DNA from: Chitinophagaceae bacterium | GTDB lineage: Bacteria > Bacteroidota > Bacteroidia > Chitinophagales > Chitinophagaceae | DNA length: 42,162 nucleotides | Assembly (NCBI GenBank): GCA_027486835.1 | Contig: JAIXOJ010000054.1 | Span: 1-42,162 of the forward strand | Reading direction: 5' to 3' | In this document: positions 1 to 12,100 of the stretch, piece by piece | Numbering within the stretch: the first letter of the stretch is position 1 | Layout of the letters: the number at the start of each line of letters is the position of its first letter | Translations under genes and position numbers: made by a program | The notes under the pieces: generated by a model | Told to the model about the DNA's origin: nothing | Database searches by the model: none | What the model saw: the letters and a program-made list of their open reading frames with translations, nothing else

Positions 1-356
1 TACTTTCTTGCTCTCCTCAGTTACTTTCTTGCTCTCCTCAGTTACTTTCTTGCTCTCCTCAGTTACTTTCTTGCTCTCCATAGTTACTTTCTTGCTCTCT
101 TCAGTTACTTTCTTGCTCTCCTTAGTTACTTTCTTGCTCTCCTCAGTTACTTTCTTGCTCTCCTCAGTTACTTTCTTACTCTCCTCAGTTACTTTCTTGC
201 TCTCCTCAGTTACTTTCTTGCTCTCCTCAGTTGCTTTCTTGCTCTCCTCCGTTACTTTCTAGCTCTCCTCGGTGGCTTTCTTGCTTTCCTCAGTTACTTT
301 CTAGCTCTCCATAGTTACTTTCTTACCTTCTTCAGTAACTTTCTTGCTCACTTCAA
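1..356. repeat. 21-bp tandem repeat array 1
   Basis: One 20-bp partial unit (1-20) is followed by sixteen abutting 21-bp units, with core TTACTTTCTTGCTCTCCTCA plus one base. Units at 21-62, 126-167 and 189-230 are identical. Units from 231 rightward carry more substitutions, so the array decays toward its inner edge, and it continues past the left edge. Read on the minus strand, each unit encodes the heptad EESKKVT. That frame is open from about 260 to 1 but broken by TAG codons in the units at 252-272 and 294-314. The plus strand reads LLSSVTF, starting only at a TTG inside a repeat. There are no spacers, so this is not CRISPR. I treat it as a non-coding array, although a coiled-coil frame running off the left edge cannot be fully excluded. 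Confidence 0.95.
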
Positions 357-965
357 AGATATTCCTGTTTTCTCACCTTTTTTTCCGCTTTCTGTTAAAA
401 CAGTTTTATTATAACAATTTAAAAAACAATTATTGGGTGAAGATTCGTTTTTGCAAAGTAGGCTAATCGTTTTATCTAGTTAAGCGTGTAATTTTTCATA
501 GTCATTGATAAACTTTGGTTTTGTCAGGTGCAATCATCAAAAGCAACATTGGGTTATTTTTACGGTGAAAGGTAACTGACAAGCAATACTTTCAAACATG
601 ATAAAAAATGCTTTTTTGGAAATCGTATTCGGTATCGATTGCGTAAAAATTCTCATCAATACTAAGCCTATATCACTACTACAGATGGGTTAGTTGGCTA
701 ATTTTATCCCATAAATATTGATACGAATGCTTTGTTCTTTTGGTAGGGTCGGTTGTCAAATTTTAGTATTAGACCCTAATCATCCTAAAACTTTTGTCTC
801 ATTGCTAAAATAAATGCGTTTGCTCCTTGAATTGCCTTTGATTAATCATAGGATTTCTTTGTTTTTGTTGTATAATATTTTTTGTTTTATATCCCTGTAT
901 TGTTTGCTTATTGCCTTGAAATAAAAATAGCTGCACTCATACCACAGTAATTATTGCCTTTTATT
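357..965. other. Intergenic region, no gene recognised
   Basis: About 600 bases between the 21-bp array and the first large surface-protein gene. I see no convincing reading frame, RNA gene or mobile-element end. The right part is AT-rich with long T runs (about 850-900), which fits a promoter region for the downstream gene, but no exact Bacteroidota -33/-7 pair could be assigned. Confidence 0.6.
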
Positions 966-3900
966 ATGAAAATTAACGTTACTTCTTCCTATTTCTCACA
1001 GTTTTTGCCAATTCAAGTTTTTAAGAATTTTGATAAAGGCTGTTTCCTACCATTTCCATTTCTTATTGCTATCTATCTAGTAATGTTGTTAAGCAGTAGT
1101 AATGTTTCTGCTCAATTTACTGATTCATTTCCACTAACAAAAACAGCTGCCCCAATTGTTTCTGGTGCAGATGCTGCCAAGATAGTAGCAGGTTCTATGA
1201 TACCTGGAACCAATTTTGCCCTCAATGCAAGCCCATTTAATAGTAGTGGTTATGCTTGTAAAATTCCAACTACTTATGCTTTTTGGCCAGCCACTTTGGA
1301 CGATAAGAATGTGTTGGACTTCCCCATTTCAGGCGCTCCTGATATAGATATTACCATTACAAGAGTATCGTTTATGCCCAAAAGATCTAATTCAAGTGGA
1401 GAAGCGTTGTTTGCGCTCGCTTACGAAGCAGATGGAAATGGTGTTTGGAATACTGTTGCAACTACTCCTGCCTCTCAGACCACGGCTAATTCCAATGCTT
1501 TCTTTTCTTTAAATCTTTTGTTGACTGCTGGGCGTACTTATAAACTTAGAATGTTCGTTTATGCGGAAACTGCTAACGTAACAAAGAATAATCGCATTGT
1601 TTATGTAAAAGATTTCGTAATCAACGGGACGACCGCCATTTCAGGAACACCTCCAACTGTAAATACGACTACTATAGCAGGTATAACAAAATACACGGCA
1701 ACTGGTAATGGTAGTATTTCTGGAGGTACACAAACAGTTTTAGAAAGTGGGTTCTGTTGGGGTCTTGCTGCTAATCCTGATATTATTTCTAATAGTAAAA
1801 CTGGAACTGGGCCTTCTGGCGTTACGTCAGGTTCAATTTCTGTAGGGCTATCTGGATTAAATTCTGCAACTTTATATCATGCTAGGGCTTATGCCACCAC
1901 GCTATCTGGTACCTATTATGGTTCGGATGTAACTTTTACAACAGCTTCGCCCACGGCACCTTCTGGCGTACAGACTACGATTAATGTTGTTTACTCCATC
2001 AAAGCTCTAGTAGATGCTTCTGTATCTGATAGTGGTGGTACGTCCATAACTTCAAAAGGAATTTGCTGGAACACTAATACTAATCCAACACTTGCTAATT
2101 TCTCCACTTCGGAAGGGCAAGGCGCAGCAGGATTTACTAGTATTCTAGCAAATCTTACCCCCAAAACAACTTATTATGCTAGGGCTTATTATACAAATAA
2201 TCTTGGAACAACCTATGGCAATGAAATTCAATTTTTAACTAAAGACTCAGCGGCTTCCATTTATTCCAATCAAACAGTGCTGAATTTTGGTAATTTATTT
2301 TATAAAGCCCCAGAAAAAGTACTTTCTTATAAATTATATGCTAGAAAATTGACTCCAGCCTCTGATACAATAACTATTACTGCTCCGTCAGGTTTTAAGA
2401 TTTCACTTAATGCTACAAATGGTTTCTCAACTTCTTTAAAAATTCCTTACGCAAATGGTTTTTTATCTGACACCATAATATATGTTGTCATGAATACAGG
2501 AGCTTATGGCATTTACACAAATGGTTCAATAATAACGCACAGCGGGGGAGGAGCTGGTACAGATGATATCATTAACGTGAAAGTAGTAGGTAGTGTTTTG
2601 AGTTCACCTGATGATAAGTCAAACCAAGGAACAGATTTCTGGACTGGCTATGGCTATATTACTGAAATGTCTGACGTTAATAAGAATAGTACTTCTATGT
2701 CAGTTTACATTGCAGCAAGCGAACAGGATGCGGAAGTAATGGTAGATATTCCAGGAATTCCATCTTGGACACCACAGGTTGTAACCGTGCAAGCCCATAC
2801 GATTAAAGAAATTTCTGGTTTTCCTTTTGGTGACGGAAAAACAAATCCAGCCAACTTAGATGATAGTAGATTATATTATACGGGCGTAAGTAACAGAGCT
2901 GTACACGTGCAAAGTACTAATGGTGTACCAATTTCTGTTTGGACATATACATCGGCAAAAGATAATTCCGCTGCGGGATGTATGAACTTCCCCACCAATA
3001 CTTGGAACTCTACTTATACAGTACAAGCATTTGGAAGCCCATCCAATTCTAATAACCCTAACTCTTTCTTCTTTGTTATTGCTAAAGATGATAATACTAA
3101 AATCACGTTTACTCCAAGTGCTGATATAGTAGATTCTAGTTCTGCTACAATATTTAAAGACGCACTTTCAACTGCCAATGTTTTGTATAAGAAGGATTCT
3201 ACCTATACAATAACCTTGCAAAAAGGTCAACTATTTAATGCCATGTCGTTCATTGCAAAAAGTAACAACGCAATTAATTCGATGTATGACTTATCAGGCA
3301 CTAAAATTTCTACTGATTGTAGTAAGAAAATTGCAGTTTTTGGCGGAAATGGTAGATGCTTGGTTGATACTTCAACAGCTAACCCACAATTTGTAGGTGC
3401 TTCCTCTGGTTCTGACAATATGTTACAACAAATGTTTCCAAATGTAGCTTGGGGAACTACTTATTTAGCTGTTCCTACAAAAACGATGGAAGATAACTAC
3501 TACCGAATTTTTGTTCAAGATACTGCGACAGTTGTTACTGTTAACGATTTTGTGTTGGATAAGTCGACTTTGGTTAACAATTTGTATTACCAAATTTCAG
3601 GTTCAGGATTGAATTATGTGCAACCTTACGATACAGCTAAGAATCACTATTACAAAATAAAAGCCAATAAGGCAATTAGTGTAACACAGTTTATTGTGGC
3701 TACAGCCATTGCTGCTGACAAAAATGCCGCAGCTGCAGGAATTGGTAATAATGGAAAAGGAGATCCTGAAATGATTATCCTTAGCTCTGTAGAGCAATCT
3801 ATTAATACTGCAACGGTTGCTACGCCGAATTTTAAAAACAATTTATTTGGAGGTAATTACATCAACGTCGTTATTCCAAAAGCTGGTGTAGCTAGTTTTA

Positions 3901-6056
3901 AGATTTTTTCAGATACTACAAGGCAGAAAGCCGCTGATGTTGCAGCAACCAATGGTTTGCCCATAAACAAAGTATTTACTTATGATGCTGAATACAGATT
4001 GTTTTCCGATACCAATATTATTTTGGTGGATACAGGTGCTACTAGTTATGTAAATGGAATGGCTTATTTGTCGGATACTTCCTTAATACCACTTACAGCT
4101 GCATTCCAACCTTTTCCTTCGGATACCAATTACTACTTTGCCAAATTCAAACTGATAGGAATTAATCCCAACACTTTAGAGAAGGCTTCTTATACTATGA
4201 CATCTTCTGTTCCATTTAACGCGGTAGCATACGGAATGAACGCAGGCGAGAGTTATGGATTTAATGCAGGTACTAATCTAAAAGCTTTATCTACCATTAT
4301 TGATCCAATTATTAAGAATCCTTACAGTATTAAACAGTCTGCGACCAACGGACAATTATCTACTTGTTTGAAAATTCCGTTTACATTTTCTATGGCACTA
4401 ACTTTTAGAGCCGATAGCATAAGATGGAATATTAATGGTGCTGTCTTATCACCTAGTAATGCGGTGTTGCAAAGAAATCCTATACCTGATAGCATTGTTT
4501 TAAAAGGTAAAGATTCTTTGTTTTATTATACGCTTACTAATACTAGCAATGTACCTATACCATATCAATTTTCATCAGTAGGTACTTTCCAAGCGGCAGC
4601 CATTACTGCTTTTAGTAACAAATTAACCTTAATTGGTGCTGACCCTTGCGCAGTTGCATCGGATTCTATTCAATTTCCTCCATTTAGTGTAAATGTACTT
4701 TCTGGTATCAATCCTAACTTTAGTACCAATTATATAGCTTGTGCGAAGGATTCGACTATCTTGTTTAAAGACCAGAGTATAGATGCAGGTGGCTTTAAGA
4801 TTTCACAATGGAAATGGGATTTTGGCTTTGCAGGCAAAAAAGATTCTGTTCAAAATCCATCAGTTAGGTATCCCGTAAGTGGTACTTATAACGTACAATT
4901 GAGGGCAATTGATACCCTAGGTTGCTATGCCGATACAGTGATTAAATTGAAAATTCAATACAATTCAGACGCTAAATTTTCTGCAAGTGCATTGACTGTG
5001 TGTTCGGGTGCAACTGTATCGTTCACCGACCAGTCTGCTACTTATGAAATTGGCGGAACAATTACGAAATGGAATTGGGATTTAGGTGACGGTCGTAAAC
5101 CAACAACTGCTAATCCAGCAAACATTTATCAAATCGTTGGAAAAGATTCTACTTTCACTATTCGTTTAACTGTAGAGAACAATGCAGGTTGTATAAGCAG
5201 CCCAGTTACCTTGAAGGTATTGGTACACCCTGCACCGATTGCCAATTTTAAAACAGATTTATCACAGCTTGATTCTGCATGTATAAATGGAGTGGTCAAC
5301 ATCACTGCAACGCCACAAGTGAACGGGGGAGGGGCTATAGTCCCGCAATATGTTTGGAATACTGGCGTTCCAAAGAGCGATACTACCTCAGGAGTAAACT
5401 ACTCTACTGCTTTCACTGCTACTGGTAGTTATACTGTTCGACTAGCCGTAACCGATGTAAACGGATGTAAAGATGATACAACTAAAAAAATAACTGTACT
5501 AGGACCTTTAGCTGCGTTTACAGTTGCAACGGACACGGTTAATTACAATTATATGCGCTTTGTTTGGAGTCCAGTAGCAGGGGCCACTAGCTATGCATGT
5601 TCGCTTGATGGCGGTGTTACCTATTTTACACCAAGTTCTGGTGTAAATGGAACATCGCACGCCATTGTAGGGGTACAGCCTACTAACACCATCACTTTAA
5701 TTGTAAAAGCATTTGGAATATTGCCTTGTCAAACGGATTCTGCCATTGGAGTGGGTACTTATAAAGTTCCTGAACTATTTGTGCCTACCGTTTTTAGTCC
5801 AAATGGTTTGGGCAACCCTGATAATGAAAAGTTGAAAATTCCTTTTGTTACTAGAAAAAGTATCAAAACATTTGACATTAAAATCTTTAATCAATGGGGG
5901 CAAATGATATTCCATTCTACTGACCCAGCATTTGAATGGGATGGTACAGTTGGAGGAAAAGCACAGCCAACTGGCGTTTACATATATGTGGTACAGGCTT
6001 CTGAACAGAATGGCAACGCATTCACAAAGAAAGGAACCCTTAGTTTAATTAGATAA
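966..6056 (+). CDS. Giant secreted PKD/IgGFc-binding-like protein, T9SS type B signal
   Basis: 1,696 aa from the ATG at 966; an in-frame TTG at 954 only adds four residues. A hydrophobic signal segment ends near SAQF. Rough domain order: an N-terminal region (40-220); two FN3-like repeats with the GxCW...ARAY...FTT pattern (225-425); an LNFG-type beta domain (428-541); an IgGFc-binding N-terminal-like domain starting GTDFW with the signature SDNMLQQMFPNVAWGT (550-1115); about three PKD domains with WxWDFG or WNWDLGDG motifs (1250-1510). The C-terminus has VPTVFSPNGLG, FNQWGQ, WDGT and GVYIYVV, a gliding-motility type C-terminal domain directing T9SS type B export. It is therefore expected at the cell surface, probably as an adhesin. 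It is paralogous to the next gene over the N-terminal half. The ligand is unknown. Confidence 0.93.
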   Translation: MKINVTSSYFSQFLPIQVFKNFDKGCFLPFPFLIAIYLVMLLSSSNVSAQFTDSFPLTKTAAPIVSGADAAKIVAGSMIPGTNFALNASPFNSSGYACKIPTTYAFWPATLDDKNVLDFPISGAPDIDITITRVSFMPKRSNSSGEALFALAYEADGNGVWNTVATTPASQTTANSNAFFSLNLLLTAGRTYKLRMFVYAETANVTKNNRIVYVKDFVINGTTAISGTPPTVNTTTIAGITKYTATGNGSISGGTQTVLESGFCWGLAANPDIISNSKTGTGPSGVTSGSISVGLSGLNSATLYHARAYATTLSGTYYGSDVTFTTASPTAPSGVQTTINVVYSIKALVDASVSDSGGTSITSKGICWNTNTNPTLANFSTSEGQGAAGFTSILANLTPKTTYYARAYYTNNLGTTYGNEIQFLTKDSAASIYSNQTVLNFGNLFYKAPEKVLSYKLYARKLTPASDTITITAPSGFKISLNATNGFSTSLKIPYANGFLSDTIIYVVMNTGAYGIYTNGSIITHSGGGAGTDDIINVKVVGSVLSSPDDKSNQGTDFWTGYGYITEMSDVNKNSTSMSVYIAASEQDAEVMVDIPGIPSWTPQVVTVQAHTIKEISGFPFGDGKTNPANLDDSRLYYTGVSNRAVHVQSTNGVPISVWTYTSAKDNSAAGCMNFPTNTWNSTYTVQAFGSPSNSNNPNSFFFVIAKDDNTKITFTPSADIVDSSSATIFKDALSTANVLYKKDSTYTITLQKGQLFNAMSFIAKSNNAINSMYDLSGTKISTDCSKKIAVFGGNGRCLVDTSTANPQFVGASSGSDNMLQQMFPNVAWGTTYLAVPTKTMEDNYYRIFVQDTATVVTVNDFVLDKSTLVNNLYYQISGSGLNYVQPYDTAKNHYYKIKANKAISVTQFIVATAIAADKNAAAAGIGNNGKGDPEMIILSSVEQSINTATVATPNFKNNLFGGNYINVVIPKAGVASFKIFSDTTRQKAADVAATNGLPINKVFTYDAEYRLFSDTNIILVDTGATSYVNGMAYLSDTSLIPLTAAFQPFPSDTNYYFAKFKLIGINPNTLEKASYTMTSSVPFNAVAYGMNAGESYGFNAGTNLKALSTIIDPIIKNPYSIKQSATNGQLSTCLKIPFTFSMALTFRADSIRWNINGAVLSPSNAVLQRNPIPDSIVLKGKDSLFYYTLTNTSNVPIPYQFSSVGTFQAAAITAFSNKLTLIGADPCAVASDSIQFPPFSVNVLSGINPNFSTNYIACAKDSTILFKDQSIDAGGFKISQWKWDFGFAGKKDSVQNPSVRYPVSGTYNVQLRAIDTLGCYADTVIKLKIQYNSDAKFSASALTVCSGATVSFTDQSATYEIGGTITKWNWDLGDGRKPTTANPANIYQIVGKDSTFTIRLTVENNAGCISSPVTLKVLVHPAPIANFKTDLSQLDSACINGVVNITATPQVNGGGAIVPQYVWNTGVPKSDTTSGVNYSTAFTATGSYTVRLAVTDVNGCKDDTTKKITVLGPLAAFTVATDTVNYNYMRFVWSPVAGATSYACSLDGGVTYFTPSSGVNGTSHAIVGVQPTNTITLIVKAFGILPCQTDSAIGVGTYKVPELFVPTVFSPNGLGNPDNEKLKIPFVTRKSIKTFDIKIFNQWGQMIFHSTDPAFEWDGTVGGKAQPTGVYIYVVQASEQNGNAFTKKGTLSLIR

Positions 6057-6067
6057 TTGATTTTGTA

Positions 6068-6090
6068 TAGGGGGGTAATTTACCCTCCTA
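6068..6090. terminator. G-rich hairpin between the two giant genes
   Basis: A 10-bp inverted repeat (6068-6077 with 6081-6090, one G-T wobble) with a 3-nt loop lies 12 bases after the stop of the first giant gene. No T-run follows, so it may be a weak terminator or an mRNA-stabilising hairpin rather than a true terminator. Confidence 0.35.
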
Positions 6091-6190
6091 TCATCCAAAC
6101 CCTATTGGTAAATAGAAAAAATAATATCGCTTTTTAGAATAAAGTTCTACAGACGGAAACAAAATGATTTTTAATAACGATTGCTTACTT

Positions 6191-9100
6191 ATGAAAAATA
6201 AAATTTTACTACACCAAAGAAGTTTTGTTCTTTTTTTTATAGTGTTGATGACTTTTGGTGTATCAGTGCAAGCGCAGTTAGCCACTTGGACGTTAAATAA
6301 TACTACAAAATTTACACCTTCTGGTGTTGCGGCAAATATTACGGCTGGTTTAATGAATGCAGATGCTGCTTTGGGTACTTCCTTTAACGCTTCTGGATAC
6401 AGAGTTAAACAAGGGGTTGGTAATTGGCCAGCATCAGTACCCACAACCGATTTATTTTTTATTGATTTTCCTCTTTCCCCAAAAACTGGATTTGACGCTA
6501 CTGTTACTGGGATAACCTGCAATATTGGTGCAACTACTATCGCATCCGGTATTTCAATGTTATTGAATCCTTACTATCAGATAGATGGAAAAGGTAAATG
6601 GTACAAACTAGCCAATGCACAATCTTTTAATTTGGTAACACCTATTAATTTTGGTACAATAAACCAGCCATTTTACAGTGGACATACTTATGTAATTCGA
6701 TTTTTTGTTACAGGATTAAATAGTGCAACAAAAAATGATAATTTTTATCTAAATAATGTAGTGATTAATGGTAACACCACCACTAATTCAGTTGTTCCAA
6801 ATATCACGCTTACTTCTGCAACTGCTACAGGTAAATACACTGCAACAGGTCTTGGTAACTATGAATTTTCAGGAGTTGCTTTAGTAAATGCAGGAAAACA
6901 ATTGGTGGATCAAAGTGGTGTTTGTTGGAGTGTAAATACTAATCCTACTGTTTTATTGCCTACAAAAACCACTGATGGATTAAATGGAAATATTAATAGT
7001 GCAATTACTGGATTAAACGCTAATACCACTTATTTCGTTCGGGCTTATGCCATTACTCAGTTAGATACGCTGTACAGCAATTCCTTGTCTTTCACAACAA
7101 ATCCTGCAAGTTTACCAATCGTGTCCACTATGCCAATTACCAATATTCTTGGAAATAAAGCAACAAGTGGCGGTAACATAATAGATAGTGGTGGGCTTCC
7201 CATCCTTACAAAAGGGGTATGCTGGTCAACTGGCACTTTACCTACTTTAGCCGATCCGCATACCAATGACGGAAAAACTGCTGCTAACTTTGTAAGCAGC
7301 ATGAAAGTGTTATTGCCCAATACTAACTATTGTGTAAGGGCTTATGCTCAAAACGCATTAGGTGTTGCTTATGATGCCAATTCAGTATGCTTTACTACTG
7401 GATCCCCATCTCCTTCAATCAATGTAAACCCAGCTTCCTTAAATTTTGGTAATTTGAAATTTAGGGATAATTCTACCGTTCTTGGTTACACCCTTTCTGC
7501 TTCATCACTTACACCTGCTTCTGGTGTAATTACCATCATTGCGCCAGCAGGATTTACTATTTCATCTACATCAAGTTCTGTGGGTTTTGCAGATACACTT
7601 AAAGTTCTTTACAGCAACGGTAGCATTACAAGTAAGAGTATTTTTGTTCGTATGAACACGCTTTTGTATGGTTCTTATAATCCTGCGGTAATTTATCATT
7701 CTGGTGGTGGTACAACAAGTTCGTCTTCTGATAGTGTATCACTTTATGGAAGTGTTGCCCCAGACCCTGATAATTTAACCAATAGCGGTACAGATTTTTG
7801 GGTAGGTTTTGGTTTGCAAGAAAATATGAAATCAAAAACCCTTTCTTCTGGAAAACCTGTAGATGAAGTAGGATTATTACTTTATATAGCTTCTGGTCCT
7901 CAGACGTCCAAGGTAAAAGTTTCAATCCCAGGATTACCTGCTTTTGCGCCTTTGTACTATACTATCCCCCCTAATAGTGTTAAAATCGTTTCAGGGTTTC
8001 CTCTTGGTGATTCAAATGATGTGAAAAATGCCGCTGGTATGATTGATACTAGGTTATACTACACTGGTGTGTCTAATCGTGCCATACATGTAGAAGTAAC
8101 CAATAATGTACCTGTTGGTCTATTCATGTATGATTATGCTACCAATAATTCAGCGGGAGGAAGTATGGTATTTCCCACGAACACTTGGAACACTAACTAT
8201 TTTGTACAAACCTATGGTGGTACAGCTTCTAATACCGGTGTTCCTTGTCCCTATTTCTTTGTAATCGCCAAAGAAGATAGTACCTTAATTAATTTTAAAC
8301 CAACCAATCCGATTATTGACTCTGCATCCTCACCAATTATCACTGGCAAGGAAGGCGGCACTATTTTATATAGTCCTACACTTAATCCAACAGGAGTTAA
8401 TATTCTATTGAATAAAGGACAAGTATTTAATGCAGTAGGTTTAGTAGATGCCACTACACAGATTAGCTACGATTTAACTGGTAGTACGGTTAAGTCACTT
8501 GATTGTAGTAAACCCATTGCCGTTTTTGCAGGGAATAGCCGTACTTTAATAAAAGCTAATGGTAGTGGTTGTCAACCCAACTCGGGATCTGATAACTTGA
8601 TTCAACAAATGTTGCCAAAAGTGGCCTGGGGTACAAAATACTTGACTATTCCTACTAAAACCATGGAATATAACCTTTTCAGAATTGGGGTAAGCGATAC
8701 CAATACTGTTGTTAAAGTGGATGGTAAAGTATTAGCAAAGATTCCTGCTGGGGCAAATTTGAATTGGAATAGCACTGGTTTATTTTATCAAATAGAGGGT
8801 AATAAATTGAGAAAAATTGAAGCAGATAAGCCGATTACTGTTACACAGTTTATTCTTCCTGGTAGTTCTTGTGGTGGTGCTGCTGTAGGCAACAATGGTA
8901 CTGGAGACCCTGAAATGATTTTACTGAGTCCAGTGGATCAGGCAGTCAATAATACTACGGTTTATTGTTCTGATTTTAAAGATGGTGCATCAGGTGGAGC
9001 ATATATTAATGTGCTAATTCCTAAAAAAGGAGTTGCTTCATTTAAACTGGATGGTAAGCAAATGGTAGATACGGGTCAAAGTAGCTACACAGGTTCTCCA

Positions 9101-12100
9101 TACGGCTCCGCGGGTTTAATTACTGTGGTAAAAGCATTTAAGCCACATCCTCAAGATACCGCTTATTATTTTGCTAAATTTTTGGTAAGCTATCCTGCCA
9201 TACACACTATTTCTTCTGACAGCACATTTAATGCTATTGCGTATGGTATTGCTAAAGGTGAAAGTTGGGGGTACAATGCAGGTACAGCCATTAAAGACTT
9301 GAGAACAATCATTACAACACAAAACCCAAGTGGTTCTTCTACTCTTGCTTGTCCAGGAAATGCTACCACAATTAATATATCCATTCCTTATTTAGCTAGC
9401 ACTGTTACGGGTTTAAATTGGAGTACAAACCATAATCCAGAAATTACTTCTATTGCAGGTGATACATTAGTTCAAAATCCAGTTCCAATCGGAACTTTCA
9501 CAGTAAATGATGTGACCTATACTACATATGCATCGCCCATTAAATATAGTTTTGCAAATGTTGGAGATTACCCAATGACGGTGACTTTATATGGCACATT
9601 TGCTAATGATTGTGGTAATTCTACTCGGATTAAAATAACAATTCCGGTTGTTAGAGATACAGTTGATTTTACTTTTGCACCAGTTAGCTGTGGTAGCTCT
9701 CAAATTCAATTTAAAGATGCTAGTGGATTGATACCTGGTAGCGTTGTAGGTCAATATATCTGGGATTTTGGTGATGGAATTGGTAGTTCTACAGCAAAGG
9801 ATACCTTGTACACTTATGCGAATAGGAATAAATTTAACGTTAAGTTACGCATCATCAACAACTTGGGTTGCTATGTAGATACCACAAAAGAAGTGGATTT
9901 GACCGCAGGAATGACTGCTAAAATTGATGCTTCTCCAGTTCCAAATTGCTTGGGGGTTACTACCAATTTTAGCGGAACGAACAGTACTAGTTCTGCTGGA
10001 CCTATTTCAATTTACTATTGGGATTATAATGATGGAAGCAAAAAAGATACGACTACTATTCCAACTACCACACACAAATACGTAAGTGCTGGTACCTACC
10101 GTGCCACTTTAATGGTTGCTACTGCTGCTGGATGTGTGAGTAATACAGATACTGTAGTGGTAACTATTTTGCCTAATCCTAAAGCAGATTTCGTTTTGCC
10201 AGGGGGAGTTTGCATTCCAGGTTCTACTTTGTTTTCGAATACTACGACCATTGGAGATACAACTCTGCCAACAGTTACACATGTATTTGATTATGGTGAT
10301 GGTACAATACAACCCATAGTATTTGATGGAATTCACAAATACACCACTGGCGGGCCTTTCACTGTTAAACTTGTTGCTACTTCAAAATTTGGTTGTGTAG
10401 ATAGTATTTCAAAAGTAGTTACTAATGTATATCCGCAACCGACGGCTATTTTCTCTTTATTGAAAAATAACTTGTGTGCCAGTGATTTAGTGCCAGTTAA
10501 AGACAATAGTGTTGCCAATAATTCCTCAAGTGTTATTAGCAAATGGAGATGGATTTTTGGGGATAATACTGTTGATACTTTACAAAATCCTAGTCATTAT
10601 TATGGCACAATGGGTACGTACCAAATACGCCTACAAGTGGCTACTGATAAAGGTTGTTTAAGTGACACTTCTGCTCCGCAAAGCATTACTGTTCATCCTG
10701 TACCTGTTGCTGGATTCAAATTGCCAGGAGGATGTTTGGCAAGTGGTGCTGTTACCTTTGTTGATACGAGCAAGATTGCTGATAATACCCAAAATTTATT
10801 TGCCTATGCTTGGTCATTTGGTGACCCTAATGCAACCGCAACTAATCCTAACACCTCTAATCAAAAGCCAGATGCAACCCATACTTATACTGCTGCTGGT
10901 ACTTACCAAGTAATCCAAAGCATCACTTCTAACAATGGATGTACAGATACGGATACACTCACTTATGTAGTAGCTGGATCTAAACCAGTTCCTGGATTCG
11001 AAGTAATCAATGCAAATGGTTTATGTAGCGGCACCAGTGTATCTTTAAAGGACACATCCCGTATAGCAATTGGTACTATTAGTAAAATAGAAATTTTGTG
11101 GGACGTTACAAATCCTGCCTCATTGGTAGTGGATAACTCCCCAGCAAATGGTGGGGTAGGTGCTTCAAAAATATATGCACATCAGTATCCAACCACCAAT
11201 AAAGTGCAACAATATACAGTAAGATTAAGGGCATATTCTGGCCCCAATTGTTTTGATAGTGCTAGTACCACAATTAGTATTAACCCAACCCCGATTGTTG
11301 GATTTGTTTTGCCAGGTAGTTGTTTGAGTTCAGGTTCAATCACTTTTATTGATACTAGTAACCTGGTTCCTAACGATCCTACGCAGTATCCATTTACATA
11401 CACATGGATCTATGGGGATGCGAAAAATGCTACTCCTGCCAATCCAGACACCACCTATACAATAAAGAATGGTGTACACTCTTACACACAAATCGGTAGT
11501 TACACCATCATTGAAAAAGTAACCACCAAATTTGGTTGTACCGCATCCGATACCATGGTGTTTAGTGTAGCAGGTACAAAACCAAAACCACGTTTTGCCA
11601 TCAACAAACAAAATAGCTTGTGTAGCAACGATGTAATTACCCTTAACGATACCAGCCGCATTGATATTGGCTCGATACAGAAAGTGGAAATATTATGGGA
11701 CATCACAGACCCTTCTACTTTGGTGGTTGATAACAGCCCTGCTAATGGGAGTGCGGGTGCTGCTAAGGCTTACACCCATATTTACCCAACTTCTAGCCAA
11801 GTGCAGCAATATACTATTCGATTGAGGGCTTATTCTGGTTCCAGTTGTTACGATTCCATTACTAAAACCATCAGCATTAATCCTGTTCCTTTGGCAGGAT
11901 TTAAATTGCCAGGTGCTTGTTTGAATACTGGTTTGGCCACATTTGTGGATACCAGTAAATTGGCGGTTAATGACCCTAACCAATATCCATTTAGCTATGT
12001 ATGGACTTATGGAGATAAGTATGCCACGCAAGCAAATCCTGATACTAGTAAAAACATCAAGAATGGTGTACACACTTATACCGATACAGGTAGTTATACG

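Noticed and set aside
8-262. Plus-strand 84-codon frame of LLSSVTF repeats
   Set aside because: It starts at a TTG inside a tandem repeat and consists only of that repeat; no signal for a real gene.
1-356. CRISPR array
   Set aside because: Units abut directly with no unique spacers and no cas genes nearby; the same applies to the other two arrays.
6091-6522. 143-codon minus-strand frame over the start of the second giant gene
   Set aside because: Overlaps a well-supported coding start on the other strand and has no domain or signal.
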